In this document: piece by piece, positions 1 through 8,654 of the stretch
Layout of the letters: each line of letters opens with the position of its first letter
Numbering within the stretch: position 1 is the first letter of the stretch
Origin: Micrococcales bacterium
Lineage (GTDB): Bacteria > Actinomycetota > Actinomycetes > Actinomycetales > Microbacteriaceae
Assembly: GCA_947452985.1 (NCBI GenBank)
Contig: CANGEU010000002.1
Location: forward strand, 1 to 64,000
Direction: 5' to 3'
DNA: 64,000 nucleotides
Notes under the pieces: generated by a model
What the model was told of the DNA's origin: nothing
Databases searched by the model: none
The model's input: only the letters and a program-made list of their open reading frames with translations
Program-made: the position numbers and the translations under genes

Positions 1-352
<352 letters not shown>

Positions 353-450
353 TAACACTTTTGCTTGCGTCCACTATGTGGTTCCCGAGGTATGGTCGGG
401 AATCGCCACAATAATTACGTTCGTGTCAACGATTCACATAACTCAATAGT

Positions 451-569
451 GTTTCGGCGGCCATAGCGGTAGGGAAACGCCCGGTTACATTCCGAACCCG
501 GAAGCTAAGACTACCAGCGCCGATGGTACTGCAAGGGGGACCTTGTGGGAGAGTAGGACACCGCCGGAC
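451..569 (+). rRNA. 5S ribosomal RNA
   Basis: This is a 5S gene of about 119 nt in the usual place after 23S. The terminal helix is seen between GTTTCGGCGG at the 5' end and CCGCCGGAC at the 3' end. The loop B/C segment CCGAACCCGGAAG and the GGGAGAGTAGG segment are typical of 5S. The ends were set from the terminal helix. Confidence 0.95.
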
Positions 570-579
570 TTAATTTGCG

Positions 580-616
580 AAAATGGCCACCTTTTTAAGG
601 TGGCCATTTTTGTTTT
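580..616 (+). terminator. rRNA operon intrinsic terminator
   Basis: A perfect 14-bp inverted repeat (AAAATGGCCACCTT and its complement) has a 3-nt loop and runs into a T-rich tail. It starts 11 nt after 5S, so it should end the rRNA operon before the protein gene at 641. Confidence 0.9.
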
Positions 617-640
617 AACTAGCATTTTGAAGGAGCTGCA

Positions 641-1813
641 ATGGCAGATCAGGACAGAAACAGACCAAACGGTCGACCAGAACACGGTTCTGGCGGTCGT
701 CCGGGTGGTTCAGGCCGCCCAAATTCTGGTGGTCGTCCTGGTGGTCGCACCGGCGGCCCTCGTCGCGATGACCGTGACGCCAAACCTGCACGCCCAGCTT
801 GGCAGGAGCGCGTTGCTAACAATCCAGACCAGGCTTACACCAAGCCAAAAGCTCCACCAATCCCAGATGAAATCACTTCATTTGACCTGCCAACTCCACT
901 TCGTGTGCAGTTGAAGACTCTCACCGAGGAAAATGCCGAGCAGGTTGCTCGCCACCTTGCGATGGTTCGTATTTTGATTGATCAAGACCCAGCACTGGCC
1001 CTAGAGCACGCTAAATCAGCGGCGTCTAGAGCAGGTCGCATTGCGTTTATTCGCGAAACTCTTGGAGTCACTGCTTATACCGCCGGCGATTATTCGCTGG
1101 CTCTTCGAGAACTTTTGGCACATCGCCGTGCCACCGGATCACAAGACCAGCTTCCGCTCATCGTAGATAGCGAACGCGGTCTAGAACGTCCTCAAAAAGC
1201 TCTGGATGAGGGCCGTTCGGTCGACCGCAACACCTTGGAGCCATCGGTTCGCGTGAATCTTTCTATTGCTCTTTCGGGGGCTCGACTGGACCTAGGTCAG
1301 AATGATTTGGCACTTGCGGAACTAGAGATTCGCGAACTAGACCCGGCCCGAGTTTTCGAGTACTCAGTACCTTTGTTCTGGGCTTACTCGGACACTCTAG
1401 AGATTCTAGGTCGTGAGGCCGAAGCCAAGCGTTGGGCTGATTTGGCCCTTCGTGCCGAAAAAGCTTTAAACCCTGAAGTTACCGGTGATCAAGAGGCAAT
1501 TTCGGTCATTGAAGAAATTGAAATTCCTCTTCGACGCGATGAACAGCGGGAACTTGATGAGCAGCGTGAGGGCGGTGAGTCTCGCGGTTTCGCCAAGCGC
1601 AGCGACGAAGGTCGCCGCTTTGAGAAACGTGATGACCGCTCTGGAAATGATCGTCCTCGTCGTGATGATGATCGTCCGCGCCGTGAGCAACGTAACGAGG
1701 TTTCTCCTGAAAGTGATTCAGGCGAACAGCCGGTTATCGAGCTAGATTTCGGTGACGGTCGTCCTTCCACTCGAAAGCCTCGAAACGAGGATCGGGGACC
1801 ACGCCGTGGCTAA
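641..1813 (+). CDS. TPR-like protein with Arg/Gly/Asp-rich disordered ends
   Basis: The 390-aa protein is cytoplasmic, with no signal peptide or membrane segment. Residues 1-50 are low complexity and rich in R, G, P and D, with several GRPGG-type repeats. Residues about 90-290 form an alpha-helical, Ala/Leu/Glu-rich region resembling tetratricopeptide repeats. From about residue 300 it is again dominated by R, D, E and G. The start has an AAGGAG Shine-Dalgarno 5 nt upstream. It occupies the position of M. tuberculosis Rv1691, a TPR-like protein of unknown function, just before the HAD phosphatase and tlyA, and overlaps the next gene by 8 bp. Its function is unknown. The RG-rich ends could bind RNA, but that is inference. 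Confidence 0.85.
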   Translation: MADQDRNRPNGRPEHGSGGRPGGSGRPNSGGRPGGRTGGPRRDDRDAKPARPAWQERVANNPDQAYTKPKAPPIPDEITSFDLPTPLRVQLKTLTEENAEQVARHLAMVRILIDQDPALALEHAKSAASRAGRIAFIRETLGVTAYTAGDYSLALRELLAHRRATGSQDQLPLIVDSERGLERPQKALDEGRSVDRNTLEPSVRVNLSIALSGARLDLGQNDLALAELEIRELDPARVFEYSVPLFWAYSDTLEILGREAEAKRWADLALRAEKALNPEVTGDQEAISVIEEIEIPLRRDEQRELDEQREGGESRGFAKRSDEGRRFEKRDDRSGNDRPRRDDDRPRREQRNEVSPESDSGEQPVIELDFGDGRPSTRKPRNEDRGPRRG

Positions 1814-2789
1814 GTCTCTGATCGAAGGCTATGACGCACTCTTCGCCGACCTAGACGGCGTGGTTTACGAGGGCGGAAAGGCTATCAAGTACGCCGTTGA
1901 AACTCTTACTTCCGTTGACGCCTTAGGAATTCCAATTGGTTATGTGACCAATAATTCGTCGCGAAAGCCGCAGACCATTGCCGATCAAATCGCCGACTAC
2001 GGACTATCGGTTACCGCTGACCAAGTTGTTTCTAGTGGTCAAACCGGGGTCGAGTTGCTGAAGACGCTGGTTCCTGCTGGCTCCAAGGTGTTGGTCGTCG
2101 GAGGTGAAGGTCTTCGAACCTACACCGAAGCCGGTGGCTTTCAATTAGTTCAGGATTCCACCGAAACTCCAGATGCTGTTATCCAGGGGTTCTCACCAGA
2201 CGTGAGCTGGAAGCACCTCGCTGAAGCCGCCTATTCAATTCAGAATGGCGCCAAGTGGGTTGCTACCAACCAAGACTGGACGATTCCTCAAGAGCGAGGA
2301 ATTGCGCCTGGGAACGGCACCCTCGTCTCGGCTGTGCACACTGCTGTGGGTCAATTGCCGCTTGTTGCAGGCAAGCCTGAAGTAGCCATTTTTGAAACCG
2401 CCAAGAAGCGATTCAACGTAACGCGTCCACTATTTGTAGGAGACCGAATTGACACCGACATACTTGGTGCCAATCGGGCTGGGATGGATTCTGTCCTAGT
2501 TTTGACAGGGATCAGCCAGCCAAAGGAACTATTGGCAACAAAGGAAGACTCACACCCAACCTATGTGATTAGTGACCTTCGTGAACTATTGGCACCTTAC
2601 ATCGCACCGAAGAAGACCAAGTTTGGTTTCTCGCTTAGAAATGCTGAAGTGGAATTGCTCGGTAACAAAGTTCGTGTAGTTTCTGGAGATCCAAAGAGCA
2701 TCGACGTGTTGCGTTGTGCTTGTGAGGTCATTTGGAACGCTGGAGTGCCAATACACGGTCTCGATGTCGAACCTGCAATTTACGAATAG
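1806..2789 (+). CDS. HAD-superfamily (NagD-type) sugar/glycerol phosphate phosphatase
   Basis: This 327-aa HAD hydrolase of the NagD / p-nitrophenyl phosphatase class is orthologous by position to Rv1692, a glycerol-3-phosphate phosphatase. Motif I is DLDGVVYEG, with nucleophile D15 and acid/base D17. Motif II is YVTNNSSR, the conserved lysine sits in VAGKPE, and motif III is FVGDRIDTDILGANRAGMD. A C-terminal extension of about 65 residues after the HAD core resembles the extra domain of the mycobacterial enzyme. I chose GTG 1806, which overlaps the upstream gene by 8 bp and has GAGG/GGGG upstream. A longer in-frame reading from 1752 lies inside the preceding gene and adds non-conserved sequence. 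It probably dephosphorylates a small polyol phosphate in lipid turnover or metabolite repair. The substrate is not proven. Confidence 0.88.
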   Translation: MAKSLIEGYDALFADLDGVVYEGGKAIKYAVETLTSVDALGIPIGYVTNNSSRKPQTIADQIADYGLSVTADQVVSSGQTGVELLKTLVPAGSKVLVVGGEGLRTYTEAGGFQLVQDSTETPDAVIQGFSPDVSWKHLAEAAYSIQNGAKWVATNQDWTIPQERGIAPGNGTLVSAVHTAVGQLPLVAGKPEVAIFETAKKRFNVTRPLFVGDRIDTDILGANRAGMDSVLVLTGISQPKELLATKEDSHPTYVISDLRELLAPYIAPKKTKFGFSLRNAEVELLGNKVRVVSGDPKSIDVLRCACEVIWNAGVPIHGLDVEPAIYE

Positions 2790-2801
2790 GCTAGAAGCAT
2801 T

Positions 2802-2942
2802 ATGTCAAACGAAATCGTCGAAGCTGTAGCCAGCGAATTGGCTCGAATTGGTCAGTTGCCTACAACTGAACAACCAGCCGCTTACTCTCAGTTGCAGCAG
2901 AAATTGCAGCAGGTACTCGACGGTAAATCTTGGTCAGAGTAG
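2802..2942 (+). CDS. 46-aa conserved small protein (Rv1693 position)
   Basis: A short reading frame starts with ATG at 2802, 12 nt after the phosphatase stop, and ends TAG at 2940-2942, overlapping tlyA by 13 bp. The product begins MSNEIVEAVA and ends GKSWSE. It is predicted to be two amphipathic helices with a Gln-rich middle. M. tuberculosis has a similarly small hypothetical gene, Rv1693, between the same neighbours, so position supports it more than sequence does. The Shine-Dalgarno is weak (TAGAAG). It may be a small partner protein or may simply couple translation to tlyA. Function is unknown. Confidence 0.65.
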   Translation: MSNEIVEAVASELARIGQLPTTEQPAAYSQLQQKLQQVLDGKSWSE

Positions 2943-3736
2943 ACATCGCGCTGGCTGAAGCCGGCCTTGCAAGATCACGAAACCAAGCTGCGGCATTGGT
3001 TGAATCGAACCGCGTTTTCATTAATGGACGCGCCGCACGAAAGGCGTCTCAGGACGTTCCCGAGGGTGCGAAACTGGTGGTTCTCGACGCAGTTGACTAT
3101 GTTTCCAGGGCAGGGCACAAACTAGCCAAGGCTCTCGACAAATTCGGTGGTATTGAAGTAGCTGGCAAACAGGCTCTAGATGTTGGCGCCTCGACCGGTG
3201 GTTTCACGGATGTGCTTCTTCGTCGCGGCGCAGAACACGTCGTAGCTATCGATGTGGGTCATGATCAGATTGTTACCGAGCTTCGCGATAACCCTAGAGT
3301 TACCAGCATTGAAGGCTATAACGCCCGCGAGCTGAGCCCGGCTTCGCTAAAGGAAGTGCTTGGCAGACCAGCACCCAAGTTCGAAATTGTTGTTGCCGAT
3401 CTTTCATTCATCTCGCTGACGCTCGTCCTAGATGGCATGGTTTCGGTGGCTCCAGATGCCGATTATGTGTTGCTGGTTAAACCACAGTTTGAGGCTGGCA
3501 AGACTTCACTGAACGCTCACGGAATTGTTACCGATCATCGTTCCCGCGCGGCCGCAATCGAACAGGTTGCCCTCCATGCTGAAAAGTTGGGACTAAAGAT
3601 CGTGGACATGGTGAAATCCGAATTACCGGGTACTCATGGAAACATCGAATATGTCCTGTGGATGAGTTCAAAACAAGGCGATTATCTATCACAATGGAAT
3701 GAGCGAGTAGCAGCACTTACCAAGGAGACGAAATGA
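2930..3736 (+). CDS. tlyA: TlyA family rRNA (cytidine-2'-O)-methyltransferase
   Basis: The 268-aa protein has an N-terminal S4 RNA-binding domain (residues 1-60, starting VRVDIALAEAGLARSRNQAA) and an FtsJ-like SAM-dependent methyltransferase domain. The SAM-binding motif is ALDVGASTGGFTDVLL near residue 82, followed by a VVADLSFISL strand. TlyA methylates C1409 of 16S and C1920 of 23S rRNA in mycobacteria, and its loss gives capreomycin resistance. The TTG start at 2930 is the only good candidate giving a complete S4 domain. It overlaps the small upstream gene by 13 bp and nadK by 4 bp (ATGA), as expected for a translationally coupled operon. Confidence 0.95.
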   Translation: MVRVDIALAEAGLARSRNQAAALVESNRVFINGRAARKASQDVPEGAKLVVLDAVDYVSRAGHKLAKALDKFGGIEVAGKQALDVGASTGGFTDVLLRRGAEHVVAIDVGHDQIVTELRDNPRVTSIEGYNARELSPASLKEVLGRPAPKFEIVVADLSFISLTLVLDGMVSVAPDADYVLLVKPQFEAGKTSLNAHGIVTDHRSRAAAIEQVALHAEKLGLKIVDMVKSELPGTHGNIEYVLWMSSKQGDYLSQWNERVAALTKETK

Positions 3737-4665
3737 GCGAACGTTTAGTTCTTATCGTTTCCCACACGCGTCGTAACGACGCTCTCAGTGCCGCCAGTCA
3801 GGTTATTTCTCAACTCATCTCAGCCGGCATCACTCCGGTATTTCCAGAGACAGAACTTGACGAACACCGCAACTATGCAAAGGCTCAGGGCAGCTCAGAA
3901 GCCGAGCTTGCCAACCTAAAGGTGCTTGGCAAAGACTGCACAATTAGCCAACTGGAATTAGTCATAGTTTTGGGTGGCGATGGAACTATCTTGAAAGCTG
4001 CCGAGCTGGTTCGCGACTCCGCGACACCACTACTAGGAATCAATCTGGGGCACGTTGGGTTCCTCGCCGAGAGCGAACGAAACGGACTTGACGACGCGGT
4101 GAAGCGCGTGGTTGCCAAGGATTACCTGATCAAGGAACGACTCACCCTGGACGTTGGCGTTTATGTGGATGGCACCGAAGTTTTCAGAACCTGGGCTTTG
4201 AATGAAGTCACCATCGAAAAGAGCTCGACCGAGAAGATGCTCGAAGTCGTTCTAGAGATTGACCGAAAACCGCTGACCAGTTTCGGTTGCGACGGCATTA
4301 TTCTCGGGACTCCAACGGGCTCAACCGCTTATGCATTCTCGGCTGGTGGTCCAATCGTATGGCCATCGGTTGAAGCGATTACCGTTGTACCAATCAGCGC
4401 TCACGCTCTGTTCGCGCGTCCATTGGTAGTCAGCCCTAAAGCTGAAATTGCGGTTGAAGTTCTGCAGCGAAGCAATGGTTCGGGTGTCCTGTGGGCGGAT
4501 GGACGCCGCACCTGGCATTTGCCGCCTGGAGCGCGAGTCGAGGCCCGTAAGTCTGCGATTCCGGTGCGTCTCGCAAGATTCCGTCAGGGTCCGTTCAACG
4601 ACCGCTTGGTCAAGAAGTTCAATCTTCCAGTCGATGGCTGGAGAGGACCTGTCGAAGGTAACTAA
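3733..4665 (+). CDS. nadK: NAD kinase
   Basis: The 310-aa ATP-NAD kinase makes NADP from NAD. The diagnostic GGDGT motif is at residues 81-85, followed by INLGHVGFLAE and the glycine-rich segment GTPTGSTAYAFSAGGPIV. Length and motif order match the Rv1695 (PpnK) family. The ATG overlaps the tlyA stop as ATGA, and the recN start follows its stop by 1 nt. In actinobacteria this enzyme commonly uses polyphosphate as well as ATP, but nothing visible here decides the phosphoryl donor. Confidence 0.96.
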   Translation: MSERLVLIVSHTRRNDALSAASQVISQLISAGITPVFPETELDEHRNYAKAQGSSEAELANLKVLGKDCTISQLELVIVLGGDGTILKAAELVRDSATPLLGINLGHVGFLAESERNGLDDAVKRVVAKDYLIKERLTLDVGVYVDGTEVFRTWALNEVTIEKSSTEKMLEVVLEIDRKPLTSFGCDGIILGTPTGSTAYAFSAGGPIVWPSVEAITVVPISAHALFARPLVVSPKAEIAVEVLQRSNGSGVLWADGRRTWHLPPGARVEARKSAIPVRLARFRQGPFNDRLVKKFNLPVDGWRGPVEGN

Positions 4666-4666
4666 C

Positions 4667-6355
4667 TTGATCGAAGAAATATCCATCCGAGACCTCGGCG
4701 TAATTGCCGAAGCGAAGTTGCAGTTCGGCCCTGGCCTCACCGTTTTGACCGGTGAGACTGGTGCTGGAAAGACCATGGTGCTGACAGCGCTCGGGCTTTT
4801 GCTTGGGGAGCGTTCCGACAGCTCGGCGATTCGTCAGGGGCAAGAACAGGCTTTCGTTGAAGGTCGATGGATGGTTCCGAACCATAAATCCGCAAATGAG
4901 CTTGTCTCGGCTGCTGGTGGACAGATTGACAATGGGGAACTCATTGTTAACCGCACGGTAGCCCGTGACGGTAGAAACCGGTCTGCAGTTGGCGGAGCCT
5001 CGGCTCCGGTAGCCGTGCTAGCAAGTCTCGGTGAAAAGCTCGTTGCCGTTCATGGTCAGTCCGACCAAATTCGACTGAAGTCGCCTGTTGCTCAGCGTGA
5101 GGCTTTGGATCAGTTCTCAGGTGTCGCCGAATTATTGGAAAACTATCGGGAGGCATTCGAGTCCTGGAAGTCGGTGCAAAAACGTCTTGAGGAAATCAAG
5201 GTTGCCTCGCTTACGCGTGAAGCCGAACTGCAGTCGCTTCGCGATGCAGTCGAAGAACTAAATCGATTGGAGCCGAAGTCTGGAGAAGACGCCCAGCTTG
5301 CTGAGCAGGCTCAACGTCTCACTCATAGTGAAGAACTGCGCATAGCCGCGGCCGAGGCGCACGAACTACTGTCGAGCGAAAACGACGCCGACGATGCTAT
5401 TGCCTTGGTTGGCAAGGCCAGGCGACTTCTTGAGTCAGCCTCGGAACACGACCCAGAACTTGGAAAGATTGCCGAAACTCTGCGTGAACTTGGTTTTCAA
5501 CTTGGCGAAAATGCGGCCTTGCTCAGCGGCTACTTGGCTTCGCAGGAAGCCGGGGGAGCGTCTGAGTTAGAGCGAATCCAACAGCGCCGTGCTGAACTGA
5601 CTGCTGCGATGCGAAAGTACGGACCAAGTCTTGACGAAGTAATTGCCTATTACGAAAGTGCATCCAAGCGTCTTCTTGATTTGGATTCATCGGATGAGCA
5701 AATCGAAAAACTTGAAGTAGAAGTAGCTGGGCTTTTTGCTCAGGTAGAAGACTTAGCCGGTCAGATTACTGCGGTTAGAAAGCATGCCGCACTTAGACTC
5801 GAACAAGCGGTTACCGAAGAGCTCAAGACCTTAGCCATGGGTGGCGCCACGTTGGTGGTTACCGTCACCGAATCAACCGACTACCAAGCACACGGCGTTG
5901 ACCAGGTGAGCATCCAGTTGGCGGCTTACCCTGGGGCTGAGCCCCGCCCAATCGGTAAGGGTGCGTCCGGTGGAGAACTTTCTCGCATCATGTTGGCCAT
6001 TGAAGTTGTATTGGCTAGAACCGAGCAGGCTTTGACCTTTATCTTCGACGAAGTTGATGCTGGTGTCGGTGGTGCTGCCGCAATCGAGGTCGGTCGCAGA
6101 CTTGCTCAACTCGCCAAGGTGGCCCAAGTGATTGTGGTCACACACCTTGGCCAGGTGGCTGCTTTTGCAAATCAGCACCTCAGGGTTTTGAAAACCGTTG
6201 GCGATCAGTACACCGCATCGGACGTAGTTGCCCTTCACGGCGAAGACCGCGTTGAAGAAATCGCGCGAATGCTTAGCGGCATGGCCGAAAGTGACACATC
6301 CAAAGCCAGCGCTCGTGAGCTTATGGTGCGCGCCAGTGAATTTGTGAATCAGTAA
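4667..6355 (+). CDS. recN: DNA repair protein RecN
   Basis: The 562-aa SMC-like ATPase acts in double-strand break repair. Walker A is TGETGAGKTMVL near residue 31, a central coiled coil spans about 150-370, the ABC signature is KGASGGELSRIMLAIE near 445, and Walker B is FIFDEVDAGVGG. A longer open frame extends upstream into nadK, but the conserved N-terminus (IEEISIRDLGV) begins at TTG 4667. This start has AAGG 8 nt upstream and lies 1 nt after the nadK stop. The steA and mctB homologues that follow recN in M. tuberculosis are absent; pyrG comes next after 67 bp. Confidence 0.95.
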   Translation: MIEEISIRDLGVIAEAKLQFGPGLTVLTGETGAGKTMVLTALGLLLGERSDSSAIRQGQEQAFVEGRWMVPNHKSANELVSAAGGQIDNGELIVNRTVARDGRNRSAVGGASAPVAVLASLGEKLVAVHGQSDQIRLKSPVAQREALDQFSGVAELLENYREAFESWKSVQKRLEEIKVASLTREAELQSLRDAVEELNRLEPKSGEDAQLAEQAQRLTHSEELRIAAAEAHELLSSENDADDAIALVGKARRLLESASEHDPELGKIAETLRELGFQLGENAALLSGYLASQEAGGASELERIQQRRAELTAAMRKYGPSLDEVIAYYESASKRLLDLDSSDEQIEKLEVEVAGLFAQVEDLAGQITAVRKHAALRLEQAVTEELKTLAMGGATLVVTVTESTDYQAHGVDQVSIQLAAYPGAEPRPIGKGASGGELSRIMLAIEVVLARTEQALTFIFDEVDAGVGGAAAIEVGRRLAQLAKVAQVIVVTHLGQVAAFANQHLRVLKTVGDQYTASDVVALHGEDRVEEIARMLSGMAESDTSKASARELMVRASEFVNQ

Positions 6356-6408
6356 TAAAACTTTCGCGAATGTCCTGCCTGTCGCATGTTCGGGTGACTT
6401 GCTCTTGA

Positions 6409-6414
6409 TAAACT
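6409..6414 (+). promoter_or_regulatory. candidate -10 box (TAAACT) for a leaderless pyrG transcript
   Basis: TAAACT fits the actinobacterial TANNNT -10 and ends 8 nt before the pyrG ATG, which has no Shine-Dalgarno upstream. Transcription from this box would begin at or within 1-2 nt of the start codon. I see no clear -35. Confidence 0.45.
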
Positions 6415-6422
6415 TTTAATCC

Positions 6423-8099
6423 ATGGCAGACACGCAGAACCATGGAATTGTTCGACACATCTTCGTAACCGGAGGTGTCGCTTCCTCCCTCGGAAAAGGT
6501 CTGACCGCAGCCAGTCTCGGTAATCTTCTAACCGCACGTGGCCTTCGAGTTGTAATGCAGAAACTCGACCCATATCTAAACGTTGACCCAGGTACCATGA
6601 ACCCGTTCCAGCACGGTGAGGTTTTTGTTACCGAAGACGGCGCAGAGACCGACCTAGACATTGGCCACTACGAGCGCTTCCTAGACATCGAACTCGCTCA
6701 GTCGGCAAACGTAACCACCGGTCAGATTTATTCGCGAGTAATTTCACGCGAACGCACTGGTGAGTACCTCGGCGACACCGTCCAGGTTATTCCGCACATC
6801 ACCGACGAAATTCAGCGCCGTATGCGTTTGCAGGCCACCGAATCTCCAGCACCTGACGTGATCATCACCGAAATTGGTGGAACCGTTGGTGACATTGAAT
6901 CGCAGCCGTTCCTTGAAGCTGCCCGTCAGCTTCGTCACCAGGTTGGTCGCGACAACGTTTTCTTCGTGCACGTTTCACTCGTGCCATACATTGGCCCATC
7001 GGGTGAACTCAAGACCAAGCCAACCCAACACTCCGTGGCGATGCTTCGCAGCATTGGTATTCAGCCTGACGCAATCGTGCTTCGCAGCGACCGTGAACTT
7101 CCTGAGGGCATCAAGAAGAAGATCGCTCTTATGTGTGACGTTGAGTATGAGGCGGTCATCAACGCAGCCGACGCATCGAGCATTTACGACATCCCAACCG
7201 TTTTGAACAGTCAGGGTCTTGATTCTTACATTGCCAAAAAGGTTTCGCTGGAAATCGGCGAGGTTGACTGGACTCGTTGGAACAGCGTTCTCGACGCGGT
7301 TCACAACCCTAAGCACGAGGTCAAGATTGCACTCGTCGGTAAGTACATCGACCTTCCGGACGCTTACCTTTCGGTAACTGAAGCACTTCGTGCCGGCGCC
7401 TTTGCAAACCAGACCAAACTTCACATCAAGTGGGTACCTTCGGACACCTGTGAGACCGAGGAAGGTGCCAAAGAGCAACTTGGCGATGTCGACGCTATCT
7501 GTGTTCCAGGTGGATTCGGTGTTCGCGGTATTGAGGGAAAGCTTGGAGCTCTCAAATTCGCTCGCGAAAACAAGATCCCAACTCTTGGTTTGTGCCTAGG
7601 CCTTCAGTGCATGGTTATTGAATTTGCTCGTAATGAGGCTGGTTTAGACGGCGCTTCTTCGACCGAGTTCGATGAGAATGCCAATTATCCAGTAATTGCC
7701 ACCATGGCAGAGCAGGTTGACATCTTGAAGGCTGGAGACCTCGGTGGAACCATGCGTTTGGGCACCTATGACGCCAAACTTATTCCTGGTTCGATTGTTG
7801 CCGGAGTTTACGGTTCAACCGATGTAAACGAACGTCACCGTCACCGCTATGAGGTCAACAACGAGTACCGCGAGCAGATCGGCAATGCCGGTCTTGTGTT
7901 CTCGGGCACCAGCCCTGATGGTCATTTGGTTGAGTTTGTTGAGCTTCCTCGCGAGGTTCACCCTTACTACGTAGCAACCCAGGCTCACCCAGAGTTCAAG
8001 TCGCGTCCGACCAAGGCACACCCGCTATTCAACGGTTTGGTTGAGGCGGCGCTAAATCGCCAGGAAGCCTCGCGCCTGTCTATCGCAGCTGATGCCTAA
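6423..8099 (+). CDS. pyrG: CTP synthase (glutamine hydrolysing)
   Basis: The 558-aa enzyme aminates UTP to CTP. The N-terminal synthetase domain (about 1-280) contains [18 protein letters not shown] and the Mg/ATP motif around [16 protein letters not shown]. The C-terminal class I glutamine amidotransferase domain has [10 protein letters not shown], the nucleophile segment [13 protein letters not shown], and the distal His-Glu pair in [10 protein letters not shown]. The length is typical. The ATG lacks a ribosome binding site and follows a TANNNT box closely, suggesting a leaderless message. The stop overlaps the Nudix gene by 8 bp. It supplies CTP for nucleic acids and for the CDP-activated lipids used by the phosphatidyltransferase at 16295. 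Confidence 0.98.
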   Translation: MADTQNHGIVRHIFVTGGVASSLGKGLTAASLGNLLTARGLRVVMQKLDPYLNVDPGTMNPFQHGEVFVTEDGAETDLDIGHYERFLDIELAQSANVTTGQIYSRVISRERTGEYLGDTVQVIPHITDEIQRRMRLQATESPAPDVIITEIGGTVGDIESQPFLEAARQLRHQVGRDNVFFVHVSLVPYIGPSGELKTKPTQHSVAMLRSIGIQPDAIVLRSDRELPEGIKKKIALMCDVEYEAVINAADASSIYDIPTVLNSQGLDSYIAKKVSLEIGEVDWTRWNSVLDAVHNPKHEVKIALVGKYIDLPDAYLSVTEALRAGAFANQTKLHIKWVPSDTCETEEGAKEQLGDVDAICVPGGFGVRGIEGKLGALKFARENKIPTLGLCLGLQCMVIEFARNEAGLDGASSTEFDENANYPVIATMAEQVDILKAGDLGGTMRLGTYDAKLIPGSIVAGVYGSTDVNERHRHRYEVNNEYREQIGNAGLVFSGTSPDGHLVEFVELPREVHPYYVATQAHPEFKSRPTKAHPLFNGLVEAALNRQEASRLSIAADA

Positions 8100-8652
8100 A
8101 GACCAACCAGAGTCACTCTCGGTTGACTACCAAACGGTTGTTTATTCGGGAAGAATCTGGGACGTCGTGCAAGACACTTTCCAGTTTGCCGACCAAACTC
8201 TGGTGCGTGACTATGTTGCGCATTCTGGAGCGGTAGCTGTCGTAGCAGTTGATGAAGCTGGGCGAATCCTTTTAGTGAACCAATATCGCCACCCGGTAAA
8301 GTCAACTCTCTGGGAGCTGCCGGCAGGTCTACGCGACCTGGCTGGCGAACCACCGATTGAGACTGCCAAGCGTGAACTATTGGAAGAAACCGGCTATGTT
8401 GCTTCCAGGATCGAACCGCTGATTTCTTTCTTCCCATCGCCTGGTGGTTTGAGTGAAGAGATTCAGGTGTTCGTTGCCACTGGGCTAGAGCTTTCCGAAT
8501 CCGACTTCGTGCGCGAGGGGGAGGAGAAGACCATGACCGCAGAATTTTTCCCGCTAGAAACTGTGGTCGACTCGATTTTGTCAGGCGGCATCAAGAATGG
8601 CCCATGTGCGCTCGCGGTTTTGGCTTTCAAGGCAAAGTTTTCTAGGTCGTAG
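8092..8652 (+). CDS. Nudix hydrolase, ADP-ribose pyrophosphatase type
   Basis: The 186-aa protein probably hydrolyses ADP-ribose or a related nucleoside diphosphate derivative. The Nudix box runs from G79 to G101 with the catalytic string RELLEETG at 94-101. It carries the one-residue insertion before the first box glutamate that I recall from Rv1700-type enzymes. A family-typical region, [11 protein letters not shown], follows. It overlaps pyrG by 8 bp and lies 2 nt before xerD, the same gene order as Rv1699-Rv1701. The physiological substrate is inferred from the family. Confidence 0.92.
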   Translation: MPKDQPESLSVDYQTVVYSGRIWDVVQDTFQFADQTLVRDYVAHSGAVAVVAVDEAGRILLVNQYRHPVKSTLWELPAGLRDLAGEPPIETAKRELLEETGYVASRIEPLISFFPSPGGLSEEIQVFVATGLELSESDFVREGEEKTMTAEFFPLETVVDSILSGGIKNGPCALAVLAFKAKFSRS

Positions 8653-8654
8653 CT

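Noticed and set aside
353..450. tRNA in the 23S-5S spacer
   Set aside because: I could not fold a cloverleaf; the spacer shows only short inverted segments around 376-416 likely used in rRNA processing.
6975..7478. 167-codon open frame on the minus strand inside pyrG
   Set aside because: The plus strand encodes a fully conserved CTP synthase; the antisense product has no domain and an odd composition.
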